This document shows, in pieces, positions 11,285-21,795 of a stretch of 64,000 bases of DNA. The first letter of the stretch is position 1; each line of letters begins with the position of its first letter. Below the pieces are notes generated by a model. The model did not search any database, had not been told where the DNA came from, and was given only the letters and a program-made list of their open reading frames with translations. The DNA is taken from the NCBI GenBank assembly GCA_016195805.1, contig JACPYT010000002.1, forward strand, positions 248,001 through 312,000, given 5' to 3'. The DNA comes from Hydrogenophilales bacterium. Lineage in GTDB: Bacteria; Pseudomonadota; Gammaproteobacteria; Burkholderiales; Thiobacillaceae. Position numbers and translations under genes: made by a program.

Positions 11285-11509
11285 ATGGACACCATCGAAT
11301 TCAAGCTGCGAGGCGAGCACGTCGCACTCTGCGACTTACTCAAACTCACCGGCATTGCCGATAGTGGTGGCCAGGGGAAACTCATGATCGCCAATGGTGA
11401 AGTGACCGTTGACGGCCGGCCCGAAAGTCGCAAGACGGCGAAAATACGAGCGAACCAGACGGTGCGTTGTCTGGGGAAGAGTGTTCGCGTTGTGGCGGTC
11501 GAGGCTTAA
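11285..11509 (+). CDS. S4-domain RNA-binding protein (YbcJ-like)
   Basis: MDTIEFKLRGEHVALCDLLKLTGIADSGGQGKLMIANGEVTVDGRPESRKTAKIRANQTV, typical S4 fold. Confidence 0.87.
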   Translation: MDTIEFKLRGEHVALCDLLKLTGIADSGGQGKLMIANGEVTVDGRPESRKTAKIRANQTVRCLGKSVRVVAVEA

Positions 11510-11775
11510 AGAAAACAGAAGGTATAGCGCCCGGAATCGAACACAACTGCCAGCCGTGCGCCACGGTTGAGCGCATAGTCCCATGAGCCCTTGGTGGCGC
11601 AACCTTCGTGGCATTCGCTCACGCCCGCCGGCGATTCGAGATCGCGTTCGCGGTCGTACCAGCTCAACAACATGGTGTCGTCACCCAGCTGCTGCTGCGC
11701 GATGGCCGTCGCCAGCTTTAGTGCGGCATTAAAGTCGAGGCCGAGTTCAGACGTATTGAGCCGCAGGGTTTTCAT
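11506..11775 (-). CDS. Conserved hypothetical protein (resembles AF1514/DUF5619 family)
   Basis: 89-aa [25 protein letters not shown]...[25 protein letters not shown]; start overlaps mutS stop by 4 nt. Confidence 0.65.
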   Translation of the reverse strand: MKTLRLNTSELGLDFNAALKLATAIAQQQLGDDTMLLSWYDRERDLESPAGVSECHEGCATKGSWDYALNRGARLAVVFDSGRYTFCFL

Positions 11776-14333
11776 GGCGCGGTGTCAGTCAGCGCCTTGA
11801 GGGCGTAGAGCATGTCGAGCGCCGCCTTTGGCGTGAGGGTGTCGGGATCGAGTTCGCGCAGCTGGTCGAGCGCGGGGTGCGGCGGCGGGGTGTCGTTGGG
11901 GAGATGCGCGGCGAACAGGTCGCCCTGCGGGCCGGGTTGCAGCTGGGCATCCTCGAGTTCGCGCAGATGGCGGCGCGCCGCGTGAATCACCGGGCTCGGC
12001 ACGCCGGCCAGACGCGCGACCTGGATGCCGTAGCTTTGCGAGGCCGGGCCTTCTTCCACCGCATGCAGGAACACCAGATCGGCGCCGTGCTCCTTGGCAT
12101 CGAGGTGGACGTTGGCGAGCTGGCGGAATTCCTGTGCCAGCTGGGTCAGTTCGAAATAGTGCGTGGCGAACAGGGTGAATGCGCGGGTGGCGGTGACCAG
12201 ATGGCGCGCCACCGCCCAGGCGAGCGCCAGGCCGTCGAAGGTGGAGGTGCCGCGGCCGATTTCGTCCAGCAGAACCAGGCTGTTGGCGCTGGCGTTGTGC
12301 AGGATGTGCGCGGTCTCGGTCATTTCGACCATGAAGGTCGAACGCCCCCCGGCCAAGTCATCGGAGGCACCGATGCGGGTGAAAATCTGGTCGACGTCGC
12401 CGATCTTCGCCGAGCTGGCCGGCACCCACAGGCCGCAGCAGGCAAGCAGCGTGATCAGCGCGACCTGCCGCATGTAGGTCGACTTACCGCCCATGTTGGG
12501 ACCGGTGATCAGCAGCATCTGGCGGCTGCGGGTCAGGCTCACGTCGTTGGGGATGAAGTGGTCGACCTGTGCTTCGACCACGGGATGACGACCGCCGCGG
12601 ATGACGATTCCGGGCTCGCTGGTGTAGTCGGGAGCGCACAGCTTCAGCGTGCCGGCGCGCTCGGCCTGGCTCGCCAGCACGTCGATTTCGGCCAGTGCAG
12701 CGGCAATCGCCAGCAGATCCGGCACATGCGGTGTCAGCGATTCCAGCAGCGCCTCGAACAGCATTTTCTCGCGCGCCAGCGCGCGGTCCTGCGCCGACAG
12801 CGCCTTGTCCTCGAAGGCCTTGAGTTCCGGCGTGATGTAGCGCTCGGCATTCTTCAGCGTCTGGCGGCGGCGGTAATCGTCAGGAACGTTTTCCGACTGC
12901 GCGCGGCTGACCTCGATGTAGAAGCCGTGCACCTTGTTGTACTCGACCTTGAGCGTGCCGATACCCGAGCGTGCGCGTTCGCGGGTTTCCAGTTCCAGCA
13001 GGAAGGCCCCGGCATCGCGCGTCAGCGCGCGTAGTTCGTCGAGTTCGCCATCGTAGCCGTCGGCGATGACGCCGCCTTCGCGCAGCACGCTGGCAGGCTC
13101 GGGCTGGATGGCGCGGGCGAGCAGGGCTTGCAAGTCGGACCGTGCGGCGAGCGCGTCGCGCAGGGCGGCCAGGCGTGCGCGGTCGTCGGGCAGCGCTGCG
13201 GCGAGTTCGGGCAGCAGCGCCAGCGTGTCGCGCAGGCCGGACAGGTCGCGCGGACGCGCGTTCTTCAGCGCGATGCGGCCGCTGATCCGCTCCACGTCGG
13301 CGCAGCTTTTCAGCAGGCGGGTTAGGGTGGCGGCTGTATCGTCCAGTTCGGCCAGCAGGCCGATGGCATCGCGCCGCTGAGTCAGGGTTTCACGGTCGCG
13401 CAGCGGATGGTGCAGCCAGTGCCGGAGCAGGCGTGTCCCCATGCCGGTGGCGGTGGTGTCGAGTACCGACAGCAGCGTCGGTGCCGCTTCGCCGCGCAGC
13501 GTCTCGGTGAGTTCGAGATTGCGCCGGGTGGCGGCGTCGAGCTGCACGAAGTCGCTGTCGCGCTCCGCGCGAATCGACTGGATATGCGGCAGTGCGGTGC
13601 GCTGGGTGGTCTGGATGTAGTCGAGCAGGGTGCCCGCTGCAGCGAGCGCCCGCGGCAGGTCGGCGACGCCGAAGCCGGCGAGGTCGCGGCTGCCGAATTG
13701 CTGAGCCAATCGGGTCTGCGCGCCGCCGGTATCGAATTGCCAGGGTGCCAGCCGGCGTACCGCACACGTCGTGCCCTCAAGCGCGAAGTCGTCCGGTGCC
13801 AGGATTTCCGCTGGCCGTACCCGTGCCAGCAGGGCGGGCAGGGTGGTGGCGTTGATTTCGGTGATCTGGAAACGCCCGGCAGCGAGGTTCAGCCACGCGA
13901 CGCCGAGCGTTTCGGTGCCGGGGGCGACCGCCAGAATCAGCGTATCGCGGGTCGCGTCCAGCAGGCCCGAGTCGGTCAGTGTGCCGGGCGTGACGATGCG
14001 CGATACCTGCCGCTCGACCGGGCCCTTGCTGGTGGCGGGATCGCCCACCTGTTCGGCGATCACCACCGATTCGCCCAGCTTGAGCAGCCGTGCCAGGTAT
14101 TGCTCGGCGCTGTGATACGGCACCCCGGCCATCTTGATTGGCGCGCCGGCGGAGGCGCCGCGCGTGGTGAGCGTGATGTTCAGCAGCCGCGCGGCCTTTT
14201 CGGCGTCGTCGTAGAACAACTCGTAGAAATCGCCCATGCGGTAGAACAGCAGCATGTCGGGATGCTGTGCCTTGATGCCCAGGTACTGCTGCATCATCGG
14301 CGTGTGGGCAGTGGGCTCCTTGGCGATGGACAT
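11772..14333 (-). CDS. mutS: DNA mismatch repair protein MutS
   Basis: [51 protein letters not shown] Walker A. Confidence 0.98.
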   Translation of the reverse strand: MSIAKEPTAHTPMMQQYLGIKAQHPDMLLFYRMGDFYELFYDDAEKAARLLNITLTTRGASAGAPIKMAGVPYHSAEQYLARLLKLGESVVIAEQVGDPATSKGPVERQVSRIVTPGTLTDSGLLDATRDTLILAVAPGTETLGVAWLNLAAGRFQITEINATTLPALLARVRPAEILAPDDFALEGTTCAVRRLAPWQFDTGGAQTRLAQQFGSRDLAGFGVADLPRALAAAGTLLDYIQTTQRTALPHIQSIRAERDSDFVQLDAATRRNLELTETLRGEAAPTLLSVLDTTATGMGTRLLRHWLHHPLRDRETLTQRRDAIGLLAELDDTAATLTRLLKSCADVERISGRIALKNARPRDLSGLRDTLALLPELAAALPDDRARLAALRDALAARSDLQALLARAIQPEPASVLREGGVIADGYDGELDELRALTRDAGAFLLELETRERARSGIGTLKVEYNKVHGFYIEVSRAQSENVPDDYRRRQTLKNAERYITPELKAFEDKALSAQDRALAREKMLFEALLESLTPHVPDLLAIAAALAEIDVLASQAERAGTLKLCAPDYTSEPGIVIRGGRHPVVEAQVDHFIPNDVSLTRSRQMLLITGPNMGGKSTYMRQVALITLLACCGLWVPASSAKIGDVDQIFTRIGASDDLAGGRSTFMVEMTETAHILHNASANSLVLLDEIGRGTSTFDGLALAWAVARHLVTATRAFTLFATHYFELTQLAQEFRQLANVHLDAKEHGADLVFLHAVEEGPASQSYGIQVARLAGVPSPVIHAARRHLRELEDAQLQPGPQGDLFAAHLPNDTPPPHPALDQLRELDPDTLTPKAALDMLYALKALTDTAP

Positions 14334-14352
14334 GGGTGACTGCTGGTTTGGA

Positions 14353-15159
14353 TCAGACTTTCAGTTCGGGCGGCAGGTGGGGCGCGATGACCTGCAGCAT
14401 CTGCCCGAAGATCTTTGGCGTGGCGGCGACGATGTTGCCGGATTCGAGAAAGCCTTCGTCGCCCATGAAATTGCCCACCAGCGCGCCGGATTCCTGCGCG
14501 ATCAGGCTGCCGGCGGCGAGATCCCAGGGCTTCAGGTGCATCTCCCAGAAACCGTCGTAGCGGCCGCAGGCTACGTAGCACAGGTCGAGGGCGGCCGAGC
14601 CGGGGCGACGCAGGCCTGAGGTGGCGCGCATCATGTCGCGGAACATGTTGATGTAGGCCTCGGAAAAGCTGAAATCGCGGAAGGGGAATCCGGTACCGAT
14701 CAGGCATTCACTCAGCTTGGCGCGCTTGCTGGCGCGGATGCGGCGGTCGTTGAGCATGGCGCCGCGCCCGCGGCTGGCGGTGAAGAGTTCGTTGCGCGCA
14801 GGATCGAACACCACGGCCTGGGTGATCTGGCCCTTGTGCTTGAGCGCGATGGAAACGGAATATTGCTGCAGGCCATGCAGGAAATTGGTGGTGCCGTCGA
14901 GCGGATCGATGATCCACTGGTAGTCCTCGCCATTCTTGGCATCGGCCGTGCCGGACTCCTCTGCTAAAATCCCGTGATTTGGATAGGCGTCGAGCAGGGT
15001 TTCGATGATGGCGCGTTCGGCCATCTGGTCGACTTCGCTGACGTAATCGCGATCCTGCTTGCTCCGCACGGTGAGCTGGTCGAGGTCGAGCGAGGCGCGA
15101 TTGATGATCGCCCCCGCCTTGCGAGCGGCTTTCACCGCCGTATTGAGCATGGGATGCAT
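14353..15159 (-). CDS. suhB: Inositol-1-monophosphatase family protein
   Basis: [25 protein letters not shown] motif. Confidence 0.95.
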   Translation of the reverse strand: MHPMLNTAVKAARKAGAIINRASLDLDQLTVRSKQDRDYVSEVDQMAERAIIETLLDAYPNHGILAEESGTADAKNGEDYQWIIDPLDGTTNFLHGLQQYSVSIALKHKGQITQAVVFDPARNELFTASRGRGAMLNDRRIRASKRAKLSECLIGTGFPFRDFSFSEAYINMFRDMMRATSGLRRPGSAALDLCYVACGRYDGFWEMHLKPWDLAAGSLIAQESGALVGNFMGDEGFLESGNIVAATPKIFGQMLQVIAPHLPPELKV

Positions 15160-15217
15160 GGTGTCTGGCTACAGATTCAAAGAACGAACCGCTATTTTAC
15201 TTGATGACGTTAACTTG

Positions 15218-15985
15218 ATGACGCCGGCCGACCCGAAACTTCTCGCCAACATTCGCATCGTGCTGACGCGCACCAGCCACCCCGGCAATATCGGGGCGGC
15301 GGCGCGGGCGATGAAGACGATGGGACTGTCGCAGCTTGTTCTCGTCGATCCCGCGGTGTTTCCCAACAGCCAGGCCGACGCCATGGCTTCGGGCGCGGCC
15401 GATCTGCTGGCGCAGGCACGGGTGTGCACGTCGCTGGCCGAGGCGCTGGCCGACACCACGCTGGCGCTGGGGGTGTCGGCGCGCCGGCGCGACATCGTGT
15501 CGGAAGTGCTGACGCCGCCTGAAGCATCGCTGCGGCTGCTGAGCGAAGCGCCGGTCGGCCCGGTGGCGCTGGTGTTCGGCAACGAAACCAGCGGGCTGTC
15601 GAACGAGGAGCTGAGCCTGTGTCAGGGATTGGTGACGATCGCCGCCAATCCGGACTACAGCTCGCTCAACCTGGCGGCTGCGGTGCAGGTGCTGGGCTAC
15701 GAAATCCGCCAGGCCTGGCTGGGCCATGCGAGCTGGCCGCAGCCGGAGATGGACGCGGCGACCGGAGACGAGGTGGAGAAGTTCTACGGCCACCTGGAAA
15801 CCGCGCTGGCCGAACTGGAATTCCTCAATCCTGGCTCGCCCGGCAAGCTGATGCTGAAATTGCGGCGGCTGTTCGCCCGCACCCGGCTGGCGAAGGAGGA
15901 GGTGAACATCCTGCGCGGGATTTTGACCGCAGCGCAGGAAGCGAAGCAGGCCGCCTCGCGCATGCTGAACCGCGACGCGGAATAG
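15218..15985 (+). CDS. trmJ: tRNA (cytidine/uridine-2'-O-)-methyltransferase TrmJ
   Basis: RIVLTRTSHPGNIGAAARAMKTMGLSQLVLVDP SpoU-type; start trimmed to MTPADPKLLANIRIV. Confidence 0.93.
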   Translation: MTPADPKLLANIRIVLTRTSHPGNIGAAARAMKTMGLSQLVLVDPAVFPNSQADAMASGAADLLAQARVCTSLAEALADTTLALGVSARRRDIVSEVLTPPEASLRLLSEAPVGPVALVFGNETSGLSNEELSLCQGLVTIAANPDYSSLNLAAAVQVLGYEIRQAWLGHASWPQPEMDAATGDEVEKFYGHLETALAELEFLNPGSPGKLMLKLRRLFARTRLAKEEVNILRGILTAAQEAKQAASRMLNRDAE

Positions 15986-16006
15986 TTGACTAAATTACTG
16001 GGAAAT
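15982..16006 (+). promoter_or_regulatory. Putative IscR type-1-like site upstream of cysE
   Basis: ATAGTTGACTAAATTACTGGGAAAT matches ATASYYGACTRWWWYAGTCRRSTAT at 21/25 by hand count. Confidence 0.5.
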
Positions 16007-16020
16007 AGCATTCTCGATCC

Positions 16021-16779
16021 ATGAGCCTTTTCAGCCAACTCAAGGAAGACATCGCCGTCGTGTTCGACCGTGACCCGGCCGCACGCTCGACCTTCGAGGT
16101 CGTCACCACCTACCCGGGCTTCCACGCCATGGTCATCCACCGCCTCGCGCACAAGCTGTGGCGCATGGAATGGAAGTGGCTGGCGCGCTTCACCTCGCAC
16201 ATTGGTCGCTGGCTCACCGGCATCGAGATTCACCCCGGCGCCACCATCGGCCGCCGCGTGTTCATCGACCACGGCATGGGCGTGGTCGTGGGCGAGACTG
16301 CGGAAATCGGCGACGACTGTACGTTGTATCACGGCGTCACGCTGGGCGGCACCTCGTGGAACAAGGGCAAGCGCCATCCCACTCTGATGCCTGGCGTGGT
16401 GGTGGGGGCGGGCGCCAAGATCCTCGGCCCGATCACCATCGGCGCCAATGCGCGGGTCGGCTCCAATGCCGTGGTCGTGAAGGACGTGCCGGACAACGCA
16501 ACGGCGGTGGGCATTCCCGCGCGCATTCTGGACAGCGCGGCAGAAAAGCAGCGCAATCAGCAGGCCGAAAAACTGGGCTTCTCGGCCTATGCGATTTCGT
16601 CCGACATGAATGATCCGGTGGTGAAGGCGATCCACGGGCTGATCGACCACTCGGCCCACATCGATCACCGGCTGGATCTGATCCTGGCGCAGTTGCAGAA
16701 ACTGGGTGCCGAGATGCCGGCCGGGCAGGACAAGCCGGACGATTTCGACCCGAACTATCTGAACAAAATAGTTGACTAA
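16021..16779 (+). CDS. cysE: Serine O-acetyltransferase
   Basis: Hexapeptide-repeat protein, [47 protein letters not shown]. Confidence 0.96.
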   Translation: MSLFSQLKEDIAVVFDRDPAARSTFEVVTTYPGFHAMVIHRLAHKLWRMEWKWLARFTSHIGRWLTGIEIHPGATIGRRVFIDHGMGVVVGETAEIGDDCTLYHGVTLGGTSWNKGKRHPTLMPGVVVGAGAKILGPITIGANARVGSNAVVVKDVPDNATAVGIPARILDSAAEKQRNQQAEKLGFSAYAISSDMNDPVVKAIHGLIDHSAHIDHRLDLILAQLQKLGAEMPAGQDKPDDFDPNYLNKIVD

Positions 16780-16792
16780 ATTGCTAAGGTAA
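16768..16792 (+). promoter_or_regulatory. Putative IscR type-1-like site A upstream of iscR, overlapping cysE stop
   Basis: ATAGTTGACTAAATTGCTAAGGTAA, 21/25 to type-1 consensus by hand. Confidence 0.5.
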
Positions 16793-16795
16793 GCA

Positions 16796-16820
16796 ATAGT
16801 TGACTGAAATGCTCGGGAAT
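16796..16820 (+). promoter_or_regulatory. Putative IscR type-1-like site B, overlapping iscR -35
   Basis: ATAGTTGACTGAAATGCTCGGGAAT, 22/25 to type-1 consensus by hand. Confidence 0.6.
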
Positions 16821-16828
16821 TTTATAGT
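16800..16828 (+). promoter_or_regulatory. Sigma-70 promoter of iscR
   Basis: TTGACT-N17-TATAGT immediately upstream of iscR. Confidence 0.7.
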
Positions 16829-16855
16829 TCGGGCGAAATTTCAGGAGAATGAGTC

Positions 16856-17317
16856 ATGAGATTGACCACAAAGGGTCGCTTCGCAGTCACCGCCATGCTG
16901 GATCTGGCCCTGCGCGGCGGCAAGAATCCGGTGACGCTGGCCGGCATCAGCGAACGCCAGGACATTTCCCTGTCGTATCTGGAGCAGTTGTTCAGCCGCC
17001 TGCGCCGCCATGAACTGGTCGAAAGCGTACGCGGCCCGGGCGGCGGCTATTACCTTGCACGCGCGCTCGACGAGGTCAGCGTGGCCGACATCATCCGCGC
17101 GGTGGACGAACCCATCGACGCCACCCAGTGCGGCGGCAAGGAAAACTGCCATGACGAGCACCGTTGCCTGACGCATGACTTGTGGATGGGCCTCAACGCC
17201 CATATTTACGATTATCTGGACAACGTGACGCTGGCCTCGCTGGTGGCCAAGCAGGACGAGTGCAAGGAAAAGGTACTGCAGGACCGCCGCGCGTCGAAGG
17301 TTTCGCTGGTGGCTTGA
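16856..17317 (+). CDS. iscR: Fe-S cluster assembly transcriptional regulator IscR
   Basis: [19 protein letters not shown]; cluster ligands [16 protein letters not shown]. Confidence 0.97.
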   Translation: MRLTTKGRFAVTAMLDLALRGGKNPVTLAGISERQDISLSYLEQLFSRLRRHELVESVRGPGGGYYLARALDEVSVADIIRAVDEPIDATQCGGKENCHDEHRCLTHDLWMGLNAHIYDYLDNVTLASLVAKQDECKEKVLQDRRASKVSLVA

Positions 17318-17340
17318 ACGATTCAAAAGGGCAATAAACA

Positions 17341-18549
17341 ATGAAGACTCTGTATTTCGATTACTCCGCTACCACCCCGGTCGATCCCCGCGTGGCGGCC
17401 AAGATGATCCCCTACCTGACCGAGCATTTCGGCAACCCGGCATCGCGTTCGCATCCCTATGGCTGGGAAGCCGAAGCAGCGGTGGAAGAGGCGCGCGGCC
17501 ACATTGCCGCGCTGGTTGGGGCTGATCCCAAGGAAATCGTCTTCACCTCCGGCGCCACCGAATCGAACAACCTCGCCATCAAGGGTGCGGGGCATTTCTA
17601 TTCCGCTACCAAGGGCAAGCACATCATTACCGTGCGCACCGAGCACAAGGCCGTACTCGACACGGTGCGTGAAATGGAGCGCCAGGGTTTCGAGGCCACC
17701 TACCTGAGCGTCAAGGAAAACGGCCTGCTCGACCTCGACGAATTCCGCGCCGCGATCCGCCCCGACACCGTGCTGGCCTCGGTGATGGCGGTCAACAATG
17801 AGATCGGCGTGATCCAGGACCTCGACGCGCTCGGCAGGATCTGCCGCGAAAAGGGCGTGATCTTCCACGTCGACGCCGCGCAGGCCACCGGCAAGATGCC
17901 GATCGACCTGACCAGGCTGCCGGTTGACCTGATGTCGTTCTCGGCCCACAAGACCTATGGCCCCAAGGGCATCGGCGCGCTGTACGTGCGCCGCAAGCCG
18001 CGCATCCGCCTGGAAGCGCAGATGCACGGCGGTGGCCACGAGCGCGGCATGCGTTCGGGCACGCTGGCCACCCACCAGATCGTCGGCATGGGCGAAGCCT
18101 TCCGCATCGCCCGCGAAGAAATGGCGACCGAGAACGAGCGCATCCGCATGCTGCGCGACCGCCTGTATGCGGGTCTGAAGGATATTGAGGAAGTGCACCT
18201 GAACGGCGACATGGACCAGCGCGTGCCGCACAACCTCAACGTCAGCTTCAACTTCGTCGAAGGCGAATCGCTGATCATGGCGATCAAGGATCTGGCGGTA
18301 TCCAGCGGCTCCGCCTGCACCTCGGCCAGTTTGGAGCCGTCCTACGTGCTACGCGCGCTGGGCCGCAGCGACGAACTGGCGCACAGCTCGATTCGCTTCT
18401 CGATCGGCCGCTTCACCACCGAGGAGGAAGTCGATTACGCCATCAAGCTGCTGCACGAGAAGATCGGCAAGCTGCGCGAACTCTCCCCGCTCTGGGAAAT
18501 GTTCAAGGAAGGCATCGACCTGAATACCGTGCAGTGGGCTGCACATTGA
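17341..18549 (+). CDS. iscS: Cysteine desulfurase IscS
   Basis: PLP site [18 protein letters not shown]; active Cys loop [21 protein letters not shown]. Confidence 0.98.
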   Translation: MKTLYFDYSATTPVDPRVAAKMIPYLTEHFGNPASRSHPYGWEAEAAVEEARGHIAALVGADPKEIVFTSGATESNNLAIKGAGHFYSATKGKHIITVRTEHKAVLDTVREMERQGFEATYLSVKENGLLDLDEFRAAIRPDTVLASVMAVNNEIGVIQDLDALGRICREKGVIFHVDAAQATGKMPIDLTRLPVDLMSFSAHKTYGPKGIGALYVRRKPRIRLEAQMHGGGHERGMRSGTLATHQIVGMGEAFRIAREEMATENERIRMLRDRLYAGLKDIEEVHLNGDMDQRVPHNLNVSFNFVEGESLIMAIKDLAVSSGSACTSASLEPSYVLRALGRSDELAHSSIRFSIGRFTTEEEVDYAIKLLHEKIGKLRELSPLWEMFKEGIDLNTVQWAAH

Positions 18550-18571
18550 TTTTGAAGTAAGGAGAACGAAT

Positions 18572-18958
18572 ATGTCCTACAGCGATAAAGTACTCGACCA
18601 TTACGAAAACCCCCGCAACGTCGGATCCTTCGCCAAGGAAGACGAAGGCGTCGGCACCGGCATGGTCGGCGCGCCCGCCTGCGGCGACGTGATGAAGCTG
18701 CAGATCAAAGTCGGCGCCGACGGCCGCATCGAAGACGCCAAGTTCAAGACCTACGGCTGTGGCTCGGCGATCGCATCGAGCTCGCTGGTGACCGAATGGG
18801 TCAAGGGCAAGACGCTCGACCAGGCGATGGAAATCAAGAACACCGCGATTGCCGAAGAACTCGCGCTGCCGCCGGTGAAGATCCACTGCTCGATCCTCGC
18901 CGAAGACGCGATCAAGGCCGCGGTGGCCGACTACAAGCAGAAAAAAGGTCTGGAGTAA
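18572..18958 (+). CDS. iscU: Fe-S scaffold protein IscU
   Basis: YSDKVLDHYENPRNVGSF, GAPACGDVMKLQI, KIHCSILAEDAIKAA. Confidence 0.98.
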   Translation: MSYSDKVLDHYENPRNVGSFAKEDEGVGTGMVGAPACGDVMKLQIKVGADGRIEDAKFKTYGCGSAIASSSLVTEWVKGKTLDQAMEIKNTAIAEELALPPVKIHCSILAEDAIKAAVADYKQKKGLE

Positions 18959-18961
18959 GCC

Positions 18962-19285
18962 ATGGCGGTGACCCTGTCCGAGCGTGCAGCGCAACATGTC
19001 ACGAACTACCTCGCCAAACGCGGCAAGGGTGTCGGCATCCGTCTCGGCGTGCGCACCACCGGCTGCTCCGGCATGGCGTACAAGCTGGAGTTCGCCGATG
19101 AGGTGCCGGAAGGCGACGAGGTGTTCAGCAGCCATGGCGTCACCGTGTTCGTCGATCCCAAGAGCCTGGCCTACATTGACGGCACCGAGCTCGACTACGC
19201 CCGTGAGGGCCTCAACGAAGGCTTCAAGTTCAACAATCCGAATGTGAAGAACGAGTGCGGCTGCGGCGAGTCGTTTAACGTCTGA
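18962..19285 (+). CDS. iscA: Fe-S assembly protein IscA
   Basis: [16 protein letters not shown] and [11 protein letters not shown] cysteines. Confidence 0.97.
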   Translation: MAVTLSERAAQHVTNYLAKRGKGVGIRLGVRTTGCSGMAYKLEFADEVPEGDEVFSSHGVTVFVDPKSLAYIDGTELDYAREGLNEGFKFNNPNVKNECGCGESFNV

Positions 19286-19290
19286 TCATT

Positions 19291-19367
19291 TGGTGAAGGG
19301 TAAAGGGTGAGGGGTGAGGTGGAACGTCTTGCCCTGCGCCTCGCCCCTTACGCCTAACGCCTCACCC
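19291..19367. repeat. Imperfect inverted repeat of GGTRARG-type heptamers
   Basis: Left arm GGTGAAG GGTAAAG GGTGAGG GGTGAGG; right arm CCTCGCC CCTTACG CCTAACG CCTCACC; 21/29 complementary positions by hand. Confidence 0.75.
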
Positions 19368-19370
19368 GCC

Positions 19371-19898
19371 ATGGATTTCACCCAAACCCATTTCGAACTG
19401 TTTGGTCTGCCGGCGACGTATGCGCTGGATCGGGCGAAACTCGACGCAGCCTACCGCGAGTTGCAGAATACGGTCCACCCGGACCGCTTCGCGGCGCAAC
19501 CGGAAGCCGAGCAGCGGGTGGCCATGCAGTGGGCGACGCAGGTGAACGAGGCGTATCAGACGCTTAAACATCCGGTGAACCGCGGGGTCTACTTGCTGAA
19601 ACTGCAGGGGATCGATGCGCTCGACGCCAGCAACACCAAAATGGCGCCAGCCTTCCTGATGCAACAGATGGAATGGCGCGAGGCGATCGACGAGGTGCGC
19701 GCCGGCGGAAGCGTGGGCGCGCTGGATGCCCTATCCGACGACTTGCGTGCGGCACATCGCCGTATCGAGGCGCAACTGGCCGCCCTGATCGACACCGCAC
19801 ACGATTTTCCAGCTGCCTCCGAAGCCGTGCGCCAGCTGCGTTTCATGGACAAACTCATCGCCGAAGTCGGCGACGTGTACGAAGAACTCGAAAGTTAA
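19371..19898 (+). CDS. hscB: Co-chaperone HscB
   Basis: MDFTQTHFELFGLPATYALDRAKLDAAYRELQNTVHPDRFAA J-domain with HPD; start trimmed out of the upstream repeat. Confidence 0.96.
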   Translation: MDFTQTHFELFGLPATYALDRAKLDAAYRELQNTVHPDRFAAQPEAEQRVAMQWATQVNEAYQTLKHPVNRGVYLLKLQGIDALDASNTKMAPAFLMQQMEWREAIDEVRAGGSVGALDALSDDLRAAHRRIEAQLAALIDTAHDFPAASEAVRQLRFMDKLIAEVGDVYEELES

Positions 19899-19901
19899 GA
19901 C

Positions 19902-21779
19902 ATGGCCCTGCTGCAGATATCCGAACCCGGCATGTCCACCGCGCCGCACCAGCACCGGCTGGCGGTCGGCATCGATCTGGGTACGACCAATTCCCTGGTG
20001 GCCACGGTGCGCTCCGGCCTCTCCATGGTGCTGGACGATGAGGCAGGGCACTCGCTGCTACCTTCGGTCGTGCGTTATCACGCCGGCGGCGACGTGGAGG
20101 TGGGGTATGCCGCCCAGTCTGCGCAGAATCTCGACCCCCACAACACCATCGTTTCGGTGAAGCGCTTCATGGGCCGCGGGATTGCCGACATCGAGGATAT
20201 TGCCAGCCTGCCGTATCGCTTTGTCGATGCGCCCGGCATGGTGCAGCTGAAAACCGCTGCCGGCGTGAAGAGCCCGGTCGAGGTCTCGGCCGAAATCCTG
20301 AAGGTGCTGCGCCAGCGTGCCGAAGCCGCGATGGGAGGGGAACTCGTCGGCGCGGTGATTACCGTGCCGGCCTATTTCGACGATGCCCAGCGCCAGGCCA
20401 CCAAGGATGCCGCACAGCTCGCAGGACTCAACGTGCTGCGCCTGCTGAATGAGCCGACTGCGGCGGCCATCGCCTACGGTCTCGACAACGCCTCCGAAGG
20501 CGTCTATGCGGTATACGACCTCGGTGGCGGCACCTTCGATATCTCGATCCTGAAGCTGGCCAAGGGCGTGTTCGAAGTCCTGGCCACCAACGGCGACTCG
20601 GCGCTCGGCGGCGACGACTTCGACCAGCGCGTGTTCTGCTGGATGCTCGAGCAGGGGCGCTTCGCGCCGCTGTCGGCGGGCGATGCACGCTTGCTGTTGA
20701 CCAAGGCGCGCGACGCCAAGGAAGCCTTGACCGAACATACTGAGGTGCGCGTCACCGCGGTGCTCTCGACCGGCGAAATGATGGACGCGACGCTGACGCA
20801 GTCTGCCTTCAACACCATGACCGCCAGCCTGGTCAGTAAGACGCTGGCGCCCACCCGCAAGGCGCTGCGCGACGCCGGGCTGGCCGTGGACGAGGTAAAG
20901 GGCGTTGTCATGGTGGGTGGTTCGACCCGCATGCCCTGCATCCGCCAAGCCGTGGCCGACTTCTTCAGGCAGACCCCGCTCACCAATCTCGATCCAGACA
21001 AGGTCGTCGCGCTGGGCGCCGCCATGCAGGCAGACGTGCTGGCAGGCAACCGCGCCGGCGACGACTGGCTGCTGCTCGACGTGATCCCGCTGTCGCTCGG
21101 TCTCGAAACCATGGGCGGCCTGACCGAGAAGGTCATCCCGCGCAACACCACCATTCCCACCGCACGCGCGCAGGATTTCACCACCTTCAAGGATGGCCAG
21201 ACCGCGATGAGCGTGCACGTGTTGCAGGGCGAACGCGAACTCGCGTCCGACTGCCGCTCGCTGGCGCGCTTCGAACTGCGCGGCATTCCGCCGATGGTGG
21301 CGGGCGCAGCGCGCATCCGCGTCACCTTCCAGGTCGACGCCGACGGCCTGCTGTCGGTGTCGGCGCGCGAACAGAGCAGCGGCGTCGAGGCCAGCGTGCA
21401 GGTCAAACCTTCGTACGGCCTCGGCGACGAGGACATCACGCGCATGCTGAAGGACGCCTTCACCCACGCCAAGGACGACATGTACGCGCGTGCACTGAAC
21501 GAGCAGATCGTCGACGCGCAGGGCCTGATCGCCGCCACCCGCGCGGCGATGGCGGAAGACGGTGCACTGCTCGATGCGGCCGAAACCGCTGCGATCGAAG
21601 TCGGCATCGCCGCCCTTGAAAAATTGATGGCGGGCCCCGATGTCGAGCCTAATCACCACCTGGCCATCAAGCGCGGCATCGAAGCACTGAATGCCGCCAC
21701 CACCGAATTCGCCCAGCGTCGCATGGACCAGAACGTGCGGCGTGCCATGGCCGGACAAAAACTGGAAACCTTCGGTTGA
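19902..21779 (+). CDS. hscA: Fe-S assembly chaperone HscA
   Basis: Hsp70 ([27 protein letters not shown]) in isc order; start could be internal at [10 protein letters not shown]. Confidence 0.97.
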   Translation: MALLQISEPGMSTAPHQHRLAVGIDLGTTNSLVATVRSGLSMVLDDEAGHSLLPSVVRYHAGGDVEVGYAAQSAQNLDPHNTIVSVKRFMGRGIADIEDIASLPYRFVDAPGMVQLKTAAGVKSPVEVSAEILKVLRQRAEAAMGGELVGAVITVPAYFDDAQRQATKDAAQLAGLNVLRLLNEPTAAAIAYGLDNASEGVYAVYDLGGGTFDISILKLAKGVFEVLATNGDSALGGDDFDQRVFCWMLEQGRFAPLSAGDARLLLTKARDAKEALTEHTEVRVTAVLSTGEMMDATLTQSAFNTMTASLVSKTLAPTRKALRDAGLAVDEVKGVVMVGGSTRMPCIRQAVADFFRQTPLTNLDPDKVVALGAAMQADVLAGNRAGDDWLLLDVIPLSLGLETMGGLTEKVIPRNTTIPTARAQDFTTFKDGQTAMSVHVLQGERELASDCRSLARFELRGIPPMVAGAARIRVTFQVDADGLLSVSAREQSSGVEASVQVKPSYGLGDEDITRMLKDAFTHAKDDMYARALNEQIVDAQGLIAATRAAMAEDGALLDAAETAAIEVGIAALEKLMAGPDVEPNHHLAIKRGIEALNAATTEFAQRRMDQNVRRAMAGQKLETFG

Positions 21780-21795
21780 GCGGGCTGCCCCCATC

